Shown piece after piece: positions 1 to 5,092 of a DNA stretch of 5,520 nucleotides (the first letter of the stretch is position 1; every line of letters begins with the position of its first letter). The DNA is taken from contig JAGAAE010000165.1 in the NCBI GenBank assembly GCA_017615405.1, positions 1 to 5,520 on the forward strand, given 5' to 3'. The translations under genes were made by a program, and so were the position numbers. This DNA comes from Clostridia bacterium. GTDB taxonomy: Bacteria > Bacillota > Clostridia > Oscillospirales > Acutalibacteraceae. The notes below the pieces were generated by a model that did no database searches, was not told the origin of the DNA, and saw only the letters and a list, made by a program, of their open reading frames with translations.

Positions 1-337
1 GATACTCATTCTTTCAAAGGAAAAAAATATCGTAAGGTCGATCGACGTTGCTGATTATATGAACTTTTCGAAGCCCTCAGTCAGCCGGGCAATGTCGCGG
101 TTGAAAGCCGAGAAATACATACTGATCGACGGAGACGGATATATTGCCTTAACCGAAACCGGGAGACGGATCGCAGAGAAGATATACGAGCGTCATACCA
201 TGCTTGCCGAATTTCTGATGCTTTTGGGTGTTGACAAAGAGACCGCGACCGCCGACGCCTGCAAAATGGAACACGATATCAGCGACGAGACATTTGAGGC
301 GATGAAAAGGCATAACGAAAAATACGGAAAATCTTAA
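1..337 (+). CDS. DtxR-family metal-dependent transcriptional repressor, 5' end outside window
   Basis: Members of this family bind Fe(II) or Mn(II) in the cytoplasm and then repress metal-uptake and related genes. The frame is open from base 2, so the first in-window ATG (base 59) is internal: the conserved run VRSIDVADY lies upstream of it, and probably 10-20 N-terminal codons are missing. The 111 visible residues give a winged helix-turn-helix with recognition helix KPSVSRAMSRLK (residues 24-35), a wing ending in YIALTETGR (47-55), then the dimerisation and metal-binding helices with ERH (63-65) and CKMEH (87-91). The Cys-x-x-Glu-His pattern resembles the primary site of iron-sensing DtxR/IdeR rather than the Glu-x-x-Glu-His of MntR. 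It stops soon after the dimerisation domain, so it lacks the C-terminal SH3-like domain and is MntR-sized. It lies 49 bases before rubrerythrin. Family assignment is firm; the metal is inferred. Confidence 0.9.
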   Translation, partial: ILILSKEKNIVRSIDVADYMNFSKPSVSRAMSRLKAEKYILIDGDGYIALTETGRRIAEKIYERHTMLAEFLMLLGVDKETATADACKMEHDISDETFEAMKRHNEKYGKS

Positions 338-357
338 AGTTTGCTTTTGCAGACTTT
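336..357 (+). terminator. Weak hairpin between the repressor gene and rubrerythrin
   Basis: AAAGTTTGC (336-344) can pair with GCAGACTTT (349-357) over a TTTT loop, giving nine pairs with one G-T wobble. It overlaps the repressor stop codon. The stem is AT-rich and only one further T follows the 3' arm, so it would be a poor intrinsic terminator. It may attenuate transcription or have no role. Confidence 0.3.
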
Positions 358-386
358 TGATGTAATAAAAAACGGAGGATAAAACA

Positions 387-923
387 ATGAACAAATACAA
401 AGGGACAAAAACCGAACAAAATCTGCTTGCCGCCTTTGCAGGTGAATCCCAGGCACGCAACAAGTACACTTATTTTGCTTCAAAGGCTAAAAAAGAGGGC
501 TTTGAGCAGATCTCGGCGATCTTTTTAAAGACTGCAGACAATGAAAAGGAACACGCCAAAATGTGGTTTAAAGAACTTGAAGGCATCGGCTCTACCGCCG
601 AGAATTTAGGCGCCGCCGCCGACGGCGAAAACTACGAATGGACCGATATGTATGAAGAGTTTGCCAAAACCGCCGAAGAAGAAGGCTTCCACGAACTCGC
701 CGAAAAATTCCGCGGAGTAGCCGCGATAGAGAAGCACCATGAGGAAAGATACCGCGCGCTCCTTAAAAACGTCGAGGCTCAAGAGGTTTTTGCAAAAAGC
801 GAGGTCAAGGTTTGGGAGTGCCGCAACTGCGGTCATATCGTCGTCGGAACGAATGCTCCCGATATATGCCCCGTTTGCGCTCATCCGCAGAGTTATTTTG
901 AGATCCACGCCGAAAACTATTAA
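387..923 (+). CDS. rbr: Rubrerythrin
   Basis: This is a cytoplasmic non-haem diiron peroxidase that reduces hydrogen peroxide to water in anaerobes, taking electrons from rubredoxin or NADH-linked partners. The 178-residue protein has an N-terminal ferritin-like four-helix domain. All seven diiron ligands known from Desulfovibrio rubrerythrin are visible: E20, E53 and H56 (EKEH), E81, E84, E115 and H118 (EKHH). The C-terminal rubredoxin-like domain has C145-x2-C148 and C161-x2-C164 for a mononuclear iron. It is about a dozen residues shorter than the Desulfovibrio protein, with the deficit between the second and third helices. A clear GGAGG at 374-378, 8 bases upstream, fixes the start. The superoxide reductase gene follows after 14 bases, so superoxide-derived peroxide would be handled by the next enzyme in the same transcript. 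Confidence 0.97.
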   Translation: MNKYKGTKTEQNLLAAFAGESQARNKYTYFASKAKKEGFEQISAIFLKTADNEKEHAKMWFKELEGIGSTAENLGAAADGENYEWTDMYEEFAKTAEEEGFHELAEKFRGVAAIEKHHEERYRALLKNVEAQEVFAKSEVKVWECRNCGHIVVGTNAPDICPVCAHPQSYFEIHAENY

Positions 924-937
924 GGGAGAAAACCTTT

Positions 938-1312
938 ATGGAAATGATATTTTTGAAATGTTCGCATTGCGGTAAAATAGTCGCTGTCGTGAAGGATACC
1001 GGTGTCCCCGTTATCTGCTGCGGCGAAAAGATGCAGGAGATAATCCCCGGAACGACCGATGCCGCCGCCGAAAAGCATATTCCCGTGTATGAGGTTAACG
1101 GCGATATCGTAGTCGTTACCGTCGGTTCGATCGCTCATCCTATGACCGAGGAGCACTATATCGAGTGGGTATCCCTTAAAACCAAGTTCGGCAACCAGAG
1201 AAAACCGTTGAAACCCGGTATGGAACCGAAGGTGTGTTTCAGGATCTGCGATAACGACGAGGTCGAGGCGGTATACGCCTACTGTAATCTCCATTCTCTC
1301 TGGAAAGCATAA
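938..1312 (+). CDS. dfx: Desulfoferrodoxin (two-iron superoxide reductase)
   Basis: This enzyme reduces superoxide to hydrogen peroxide in the cytoplasm without making oxygen, as suits an anaerobe. The 124-residue protein shows both domains of the 2Fe class. The N-terminal desulforedoxin-like centre I has C8-x2-C11 and the paired C27-C28. The catalytic centre II has H47, H67 (AHPM), H73 (HYIEW), C116 and H119 (CNLH). The EKH segment (45-47) supplies the lysine that assists catalysis in characterised homologues. The length is typical of the family. GGGAG at 924-928 sits 9 bases before the ATG, and an in-frame ATG two codons later is less well spaced. It is almost certainly co-transcribed with rubrerythrin, whose substrate is this enzyme's product. 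No convincing terminator follows, and an 82-base gap leads to the next gene. Confidence 0.97.
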   Translation: MEMIFLKCSHCGKIVAVVKDTGVPVICCGEKMQEIIPGTTDAAAEKHIPVYEVNGDIVVVTVGSIAHPMTEEHYIEWVSLKTKFGNQRKPLKPGMEPKVCFRICDNDEVEAVYAYCNLHSLWKA

Positions 1313-1412
1313 AATTTCGGATTTTGACGAAAATATAAATATCAACCCTTTGATGCGGGCTTATGACTGTTCTAAGCCGTGTTAATGTTACGTTGTGAAA
1401 TGGGGCGAGACC

Positions 1413-2072
1413 GTGCGATATTTTCTGACATTTTTAGAGGGATTCGTTTCCTTTATTTCGCCGTGTATGTTACCCATGCTGCCCTTATACTTATCCTATT
1501 TTGCGGGCGATACAAAGACCGAGAAGAAGGGTCAAACCGTCATAAAGGCGACCGCTTTTGTAATGGGATTTACCCTTGTTTTCTGCCTGCTCGGTGTTTT
1601 TGCCGGGACATTGGGCGGACTTCTTTCGAGGTATAAAACGGTCGTAAACGCCGTGTGCGGAACGATCGTTATTCTTCTCGGGCTTTCATACTTAGAGATC
1701 ATTCCGCTGAGGTTTTTAAAAGGCGTATCGAAGGCATATAGAATAACCGGGATAGTGAGCGCGTTCTTATTCGGAATGGTCTATTCGGTGTGCCTTACCC
1801 CGTGCATCGGCGCCTTTTTAGGCTCGGCTCTTATGCTTGCGGCAACCTCCGCGGGGGCGTTGAAGGGGCTTTTGCTCCTGCTCTTATATTCACTCGGTCT
1901 CGGTGTGCCGTTTATTATTTCCGCCGTCTTGATCGACGGATTAAAGGGCGCTTTTTCCTTTATTAAGCGGCATTATCGGGTCATAAACGTCGTTTGCGGT
2001 TTCTTTTTGATCTTTATAGGTTGCCTGATGATTTTCGGATTATTGGACAGATTCCTGTCATTGACATTATGA
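1413..2072 (+). CDS. ccdA: CcdA/DsbD-type membrane thiol-disulfide electron carrier
   Basis: CcdA proteins carry reducing equivalents from cytoplasmic thioredoxin across the membrane to extracytoplasmic thioredoxin-like proteins. Numbered from GTG 1413, the 219-residue protein has six predicted membrane helices (about 4-28, 48-70, 77-99, 113-144, 149-174, 190-211). The two redox cysteines sit in the family motifs FISPCMLP (C18, first helix) and CLTPC (C131, fourth helix). The start is uncertain. An in-frame GTG at 1395 would add six residues but has no ribosome binding site. GTG 1413 has GGGG at 1402-1405, 7 bases upstream, and gives the usual family N-terminus (MRYFLTFLEG), so I prefer it. 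Either way the start is GTG and initiation looks weak. The TGA overlaps the ribosome binding site of the TlpA-like gene, and thioredoxin lies further downstream, matching the expected partners. Confidence 0.92.
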   Translation: MRYFLTFLEGFVSFISPCMLPMLPLYLSYFAGDTKTEKKGQTVIKATAFVMGFTLVFCLLGVFAGTLGGLLSRYKTVVNAVCGTIVILLGLSYLEIIPLRFLKGVSKAYRITGIVSAFLFGMVYSVCLTPCIGAFLGSALMLAATSAGALKGLLLLLLYSLGLGVPFIISAVLIDGLKGAFSFIKRHYRVINVVCGFFLIFIGCLMIFGLLDRFLSLTL

Positions 2073-2076
2073 GGTG
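2071..2076 (+). promoter_or_regulatory. Ribosome binding site that fixes the TlpA-like start
   Basis: GAGGTG overlaps the ccdA TGA by two bases and lies 6 bases before ATG 2083. The in-frame GTG at 2074 falls inside this site and so cannot be the start it serves. The overlap suggests translational coupling between the two genes. Confidence 0.75.
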
Positions 2077-2082
2077 TGGACC

Positions 2083-2640
2083 ATGAAAAGAAGTACCGTT
2101 ATAATTTTGTGCGTGACCTTTGTCGTCGTGCTTGTCGGGGTCGCGATTATTTTTCCGATGCTGTCCGAAAAATACACTGATGAAAACGACGATGCTGCAA
2201 GCGTCGACATTTCGGACGTTTCGTCTGCGACCGACTTCACCGTCTATAACGAGGGCGGGAAAGCGATCAATCTTTCCGATAAAAAAGGCAAGCCCGTCGT
2301 CGTTAATTTTTGGGCAAGCTGGTGCGTATACTGTGTAAAAGAACTGCCCGATTTTGAAAATCTTTACAGGGAATATAAGGATAGGATCGATTTTATGATG
2401 GTCGATCTTCCGGACGATCGGAGAGAAACGAAAAGCGCCGCTCTTAAATTCATTGAGCAGAACGGGTATTCTTTCCCGGTATATTTCGATATGAACGGAG
2501 AAGCCGCAAATGCCTACGTTGAAAGCGGTATCCCGGTCACGGTATTTATTGACAAAAGCGGAAATCTTTACTATAAAAACGTCGGTATGATGCACGAATC
2601 TACTATAAGAGAATACCTGGACGCTATGTTGGGTGAATAG
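2083..2640 (+). CDS. Membrane-anchored TlpA/ResA-like thioredoxin
   Basis: This is an extracytoplasmic thiol-disulfide oxidoreductase of the TlpA/ResA type, probably kept reduced by CcdA; relatives reduce cysteines in apocytochrome c or other exported proteins. The 185 residues comprise an uncleaved N-terminal anchor (about 5-26, no lipobox Cys), an acidic linker (about 31-48) and a thioredoxin fold. The active site is WASWCVYC (C81, C84), followed by KELP, whose E87 matches the catalytic glutamate of ResA. The cis-proline is P151 in GIPVTVFID. The CVYC dipeptide differs from the usual Pro-containing pair. ATG 2083 is chosen because GAGGTG is well spaced before it. It lies 10 bases after ccdA, and its TAG is two bases before the FTR-like ATG. 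The physiological substrate is unknown, and no cytochrome genes are visible nearby. Confidence 0.9.
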   Translation: MKRSTVIILCVTFVVVLVGVAIIFPMLSEKYTDENDDAASVDISDVSSATDFTVYNEGGKAINLSDKKGKPVVVNFWASWCVYCVKELPDFENLYREYKDRIDFMMVDLPDDRRETKSAALKFIEQNGYSFPVYFDMNGEAANAYVESGIPVTVFIDKSGNLYYKNVGMMHESTIREYLDAMLGE

Positions 2641-2642
2641 CT

Positions 2643-2846
2643 ATGAAGATAAAGTTGAACGAAAACGAGAATATCGTAAAAACAGTCAAGGAGGGACTTA
2701 AACGTACCGGGGGATAATGCCCCTGCAGACGCGAGAGGACCGAGGACTATAAATGTATGTGTAAAGAGTTCAAGGAGCAGATAGCCGACCCTGAATTTGA
2801 GGGCTATTGCCACTGTATGCTTTACTATAAATCACTCGAAGATTAA
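2643..2846 (+). pseudogene. Small ferredoxin-thioredoxin reductase catalytic-like gene with an in-frame TAA
   Basis: The family is recognised by three paired-cysteine motifs in the order CPC, CMC, CHC, as in the [4Fe-4S] catalytic subunit of ferredoxin-thioredoxin reductase, which passes ferredoxin electrons to thioredoxin. The frame runs from ATG 2643, two bases after the TlpA-like stop, to TAA 2844. Codons 1-24 end in KRTGG; codon 25 (2715-2717) is TAA; codons 26-67 continue in the same frame with C26-P-C28, C38-M-C40 and C56-H-C58. Relatives, as I recall them, have an aromatic residue (GGYCPC) here, so TAT or TAC to TAA by one substitution is the simplest explanation. TGC follows the stop at once, so no restart could recover the first CPC. 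GGTGA at 2632-2636 may be its binding site. Thioredoxin follows 14 bases later. The Cys spacing (CPC-x9-CMC-x15-CHC) differs from the plant enzyme, so the exact activity is inferred. Confidence 0.82.
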
Positions 2847-2860
2847 AGGAGAAAACGAAA

Positions 2861-3175
2861 ATGACAGAGATAACACTGACTAAAGATACCTTCCAAAGCG
2901 AGGTTATTGAATCGGATAAACCTGTGCTTATCGACTTTTTTGCGACCTGGTGCGGACCCTGTATGATGCTGTCCCCGATAATTAAAGAAATAGCCGACGA
3001 ATATGACGAGAAAATCAAGGTCTGCAAGGTAAACGTAGACGATGAATCCGAACTTGCCTCGACCTTCGGGATCGCGAGCATACCGACCCTTATCGTCGTC
3101 GAAAACGGCAAGGTCAAGAATATGTCGGTCGGATACCGCTCAAAGGAAGAGATCCTTAAAATGATTGAAGCATAA
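2861..3175 (+). CDS. trxA: Thioredoxin
   Basis: This cytoplasmic dithiol protein reduces disulfides in target enzymes and can feed electrons to CcdA. The 104-residue single domain has the classical WCGPC active site (C31, C34), the buried aspartate D25 in LIDFFATW, and the cis-proline P75 in SIPTL. Methionines M35-M36 follow the active site where E. coli thioredoxin has a lysine. An additional cysteine, C55, lies outside the active site. AAGGAG at 2846-2851, overlapping the stop of the FTR-like gene, sits 9 bases before the ATG and supports the start. It is the last gene of the redox block, followed by an intrinsic terminator 22 bases after its stop. No thioredoxin reductase is visible in the window. 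The adjacent FTR-like gene suggests ferredoxin-linked reduction, but another reductase elsewhere is possible. Confidence 0.97.
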   Translation: MTEITLTKDTFQSEVIESDKPVLIDFFATWCGPCMMLSPIIKEIADEYDEKIKVCKVNVDDESELASTFGIASIPTLIVVENGKVKNMSVGYRSKEEILKMIEA

Positions 3176-3197
3176 GAGATAAAGACTAACGAAGAAA

Positions 3198-3229
3198 GCC
3201 TCGGCTCATTTGAGTTGAGGCGATTTTTT
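3198..3229 (+). terminator. Rho-independent terminator after trxA
   Basis: GCCTCGGCTC (3198-3207) pairs with GAGTTGAGGC (3212-3221) over an ATTT loop, giving ten pairs with two G-T wobbles. GA and then six T residues follow (3224-3229). It closes the redox transcript and separates it from the polysaccharide promoter. Confidence 0.9.
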
Positions 3230-3265
3230 GTCAAATTATTCCGGAAAACGGCATAAAAACCGAAC

Positions 3266-3278
3266 AATCGTGACGATT
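3266..3278. promoter_or_regulatory. Short dyad just upstream of the polysaccharide promoter
   Basis: AATCG and CGATT form a perfect five-base inverted repeat around TGA. It ends 6 bases before the -35 box, a position where an activator or repressor could act. It is short enough to be chance. Confidence 0.25.
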
Positions 3279-3284
3279 ATCCTA

Positions 3285-3313
3285 TTGACAAAAGCGCCAA
3301 AAAGGTATATTAT
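3285..3313 (+). promoter_or_regulatory. Vegetative (sigma-A type) promoter of the polysaccharide operon
   Basis: A perfect -35 box TTGACA (3285-3290) is followed by a 17-base spacer and the -10 box TATTAT (3308-3313, five of six consensus bases) in a very AT-rich tract. Transcription should begin near 3320, giving a leader of about 79 bases before the co-polymerase ATG at 3399. It lies directly after the trxA terminator, so it starts a new transcription unit. Confidence 0.85.
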
Positions 3314-3344
3314 ATTATATAAATATAGTACTTTCTAATTTCCC

Positions 3345-3358
3345 CGGCGTTTTTGCCG
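3345..3358 (+). other. Small hairpin in the polysaccharide operon leader
   Basis: CGGC (3345-3348) pairs with GCCG (3355-3358), with a possible fifth G-T pair around a TTTT loop. No T-run follows, so it is not a terminator. It could stabilise the leader or be a landing site for a processive antiterminator, as seen in some polysaccharide operons, but nothing here proves that. Confidence 0.35.
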
Positions 3359-3398
3359 AAAATATCGCACAGTTTTACAGCGAGGAGAATCAGAACTT

Positions 3399-4196
3399 AT
3401 GGAAAAGACCCCGATAAGTAAAAAGAGTGAGGATATCTATACGATAGATATCGTCCGCATTTTCAAATGCCTTTGGAAGAAAGCATGGCTGATAGCGATC
3501 GTCTCATTGATTATCGCGGCAATTTCTTTCTCTTATGCTTTTTTCTTTGTTCGTCCGAAATATTCGTCTTCGGTCAAACTTTATGTAAATAACAATTCCG
3601 TTTCTCTCGGAGGCAGTAGGATAAGCATTTCATCCGGCGATATTTCCGCTTCCCAGAGCCTTATCAAAACCTACATAGTCATTCTTGAAAGCCGCAGTAC
3701 CCTTAAAGAGGTAATCAAAGAATCCGGCGTTGATATTACGGTGAACGAGCTTCGTTCCATGATCGATGCGAGTTCGGTCAATGATACCGAGGTTATGCGC
3801 GTAACGGTCACGGCATATGACGCCGATGAGGCGTGTACGCTGGCAAACGTTATTAAGGATGTCCTTAAGGAAAAGATCAAAGATATAATCCAGAATACCG
3901 AGCCGGCGGACGTCGATGACGCAGTCCCGAATTACGTAAAGGTGTCTCCGAGTTTTTCAAAATACCTGCTGGTAGGTTTCCTGATCGGATTTATTATGTC
4001 GTCGGTGGTAATAATCATTATGGATTCGCTTGACGATACGATCCACGATGACGACTATATTGCAAATCAGTATGACTGTCCGCTCTTGGGAAAGGTACAG
4101 AACCTTAACGTTACCGGTTCAAAATCGTACAAGTATAATTACAATTACTATTACGGCCGTTCAAGCTCCTCAAAGAGCAGTTCCGACAATCATTAA
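3399..4196 (+). CDS. CpsC/Wzz-type polysaccharide co-polymerase, kinase activator
   Basis: Such proteins control polysaccharide chain length and, in Firmicutes, activate the separate CpsD-type tyrosine kinase through their cytoplasmic end. The 265 residues show an N-terminal cytoplasmic segment with YTIDIVRIFKCLWKK (14-28), a first membrane helix (about 30-51), an extracellular domain with the typical YSSSVKLYV strand (55-63), and a second membrane helix (about 189-208). The family signature LDDTIHDDDYI (211-221) and LLGKV (229-233) follow on the cytoplasmic side. The C-terminus is odd: YKYNYNYYYGR (244-254) has six tyrosines in nine residues, followed by a Ser/Lys tail. AGGAG at 3383-3387 lies 11 bases before the ATG. 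The kinase gene starts 11 bases after its stop, so the two are coupled. Confidence 0.93.
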   Translation: MEKTPISKKSEDIYTIDIVRIFKCLWKKAWLIAIVSLIIAAISFSYAFFFVRPKYSSSVKLYVNNNSVSLGGSRISISSGDISASQSLIKTYIVILESRSTLKEVIKESGVDITVNELRSMIDASSVNDTEVMRVTVTAYDADEACTLANVIKDVLKEKIKDIIQNTEPADVDDAVPNYVKVSPSFSKYLLVGFLIGFIMSSVVIIIMDSLDDTIHDDDYIANQYDCPLLGKVQNLNVTGSKSYKYNYNYYYGRSSSSKSSSDNH

Positions 4197-4207
4197 GGGG
4201 TGAGAAT

Positions 4208-5035
4208 ATGGGATTTTTTGCGAATCTTAAAAAGAAAAGAACGATAAAGAGCAACAACGAGTCAAAGCAAAGTATGCTCCACAAAAACTTGAAATTTGCC
4301 GCAAAAGAGCAATACAAACAAATAAGAGAAAATCTCAGTTTCGTACTGCCTCAGGATGAGAAATCCTACGTTATCGGCGTAACGAGTTCGGTCCGCGGCG
4401 AAGGCAAATCCACAACGGTCATAAACCTCGCTTCGGTTCTGGCTGAAAAAGACAAAACGGTGCTTATTATCGACGCCGACCTTCGTATCCCGACCATCGC
4501 AAAGAAATTGGGAATCGAAAAAACCCCCGGTCTTTCAAACTTCCTTGTCGGGAAAACCGAAAAGGCTCCGATCTACAGCTCGAATATAAACGAAAAACTC
4601 TTCATTCTCCCTTCGGGCGATATCCCGCCCAATCCTTCGGAACTCTTAGGCTCCGAAAGAATGGCGCGTTTCGTTGAAAAACTCAGGGATTCTTTCGATT
4701 TCGTCATTATTGACACTCCGCCCGTCAACCTGGTGTCCGATGCGCTGGCTCTGTCTCCGGTATTAAGCGGACTTATCGTGGTAACGAGAGAAAGCTTTAC
4801 CGAAAAGCGTGAGCTTAAACGCTGTTTCAGACAACTGAAACTTTCGGAGGTCAAGGTGCTCGGAACGATCCTCAACGATGCGAGCGAAGACCACGCCAAG
4901 AACTACAGGAAGAGCAAGTATCGCTATTACAGAAAGTCGGACTACCTGAAAACCGACTATCTGACCCCGAAACCGGAGGATGGCAATAATGCGGATGTAA
5001 CCGATAACGTCGGTAACGACGAAAAAAAAGATTGA
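4208..5035 (+). CDS. CpsD/CapB-type bacterial tyrosine kinase
   Basis: This cytoplasmic P-loop kinase autophosphorylates on C-terminal tyrosines and, with its membrane partner, regulates capsule or exopolysaccharide synthesis. The 275 residues include the oligomerisation motif EQYKQIR (34-40, with K in place of the usual first Arg), Walker A SSVRGEGKST (60-69, catalytic K67), Walker A' VLIIDADLR (85-93) and Walker B FVIIDTPP (165-172). The tyrosine cluster has Y233, Y238, Y240, Y241, Y246 and Y251. About 24 further residues follow it, forming an acidic, probably disordered tail that many relatives lack. AAGGGGTGA (4195-4203), overlapping the upstream stop, is the binding site. There is no membrane segment of its own, so it needs the co-polymerase encoded just upstream. 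No CpsB-type phosphatase or glycosyltransferase is visible before the window ends. Confidence 0.95.
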   Translation: MGFFANLKKKRTIKSNNESKQSMLHKNLKFAAKEQYKQIRENLSFVLPQDEKSYVIGVTSSVRGEGKSTTVINLASVLAEKDKTVLIIDADLRIPTIAKKLGIEKTPGLSNFLVGKTEKAPIYSSNINEKLFILPSGDIPPNPSELLGSERMARFVEKLRDSFDFVIIDTPPVNLVSDALALSPVLSGLIVVTRESFTEKRELKRCFRQLKLSEVKVLGTILNDASEDHAKNYRKSKYRYYRKSDYLKTDYLTPKPEDGNNADVTDNVGNDEKKD

Positions 5036-5049
5036 GGTCAAAAGCCTCG
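5033..5049. other. Hairpin over the kinase stop codon
   Basis: GAGGT (5034-5038) pairs with GCCTC (5044-5048) over CAAAA, with one T-G pair. On the + strand only GTTT follows, so termination would be weak. On the - strand the stem is followed by eight T residues (complement of 5022-5029), which would make a better terminator for opposing transcription, but that A-run is also kinase coding sequence. Confidence 0.3.
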
Positions 5050-5092
5050 TTTAAATAAAAACAAAAACATAATTTGAAAGGGTGTTTTCAAA

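Noticed and set aside
361..366. TGTAAT as a -10 box for rubrerythrin
   Set aside because: No -35 box lies at 16-18 bases upstream, and transcription would begin inside the ribosome binding site.
1324..1354. TTGACG with TTTGAT (or TATAAA at 1334) as a promoter for ccdA
   Set aside because: TTTGAT is at a 19-base spacing with only four consensus bases. TATAAA is too close to TTGACG and has no other -35 box. Not strong enough to annotate.
1379..1636. Open frame on the + strand overlapping the start of ccdA in another frame
   Set aside because: The ccdA frame carries conserved motifs (FISPC, CLTPC) throughout; this one is a short out-of-frame reading with no family features.
2014..2595. Long open frame on the - strand (193 codons)
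   Set aside because: It lies opposite the well-supported TlpA-like gene, has no recognisable domain or binding site, and reflects codon bias of the + strand gene.
2715..2717. TAA inside the FTR-like gene as a recoded sense codon or programmed readthrough
   Set aside because: TAA ends the repressor, rubrerythrin, superoxide reductase, thioredoxin and co-polymerase genes here. Selenocysteine uses TGA and pyrrolysine uses TAG. No downstream recoding element is evident beyond a short G/C-run pairing.
2770..3267. Open frame on the - strand (165 codons) opposite thioredoxin
   Set aside because: It is antisense to trxA and its terminator, with Ser/Ile-rich composition typical of antisense reading and no known motif.
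3289..3355. Inverted repeat CAAAAGCGCC / GGCGTTTTTG flanking the -10 box, as in an invertible promoter
   Set aside because: Only ten bases with one mismatch, and the match does not extend outward. The left arm overlaps the -35 box, so inversion would split the promoter. Known invertible promoters have longer repeats, and no recombinase is visible.
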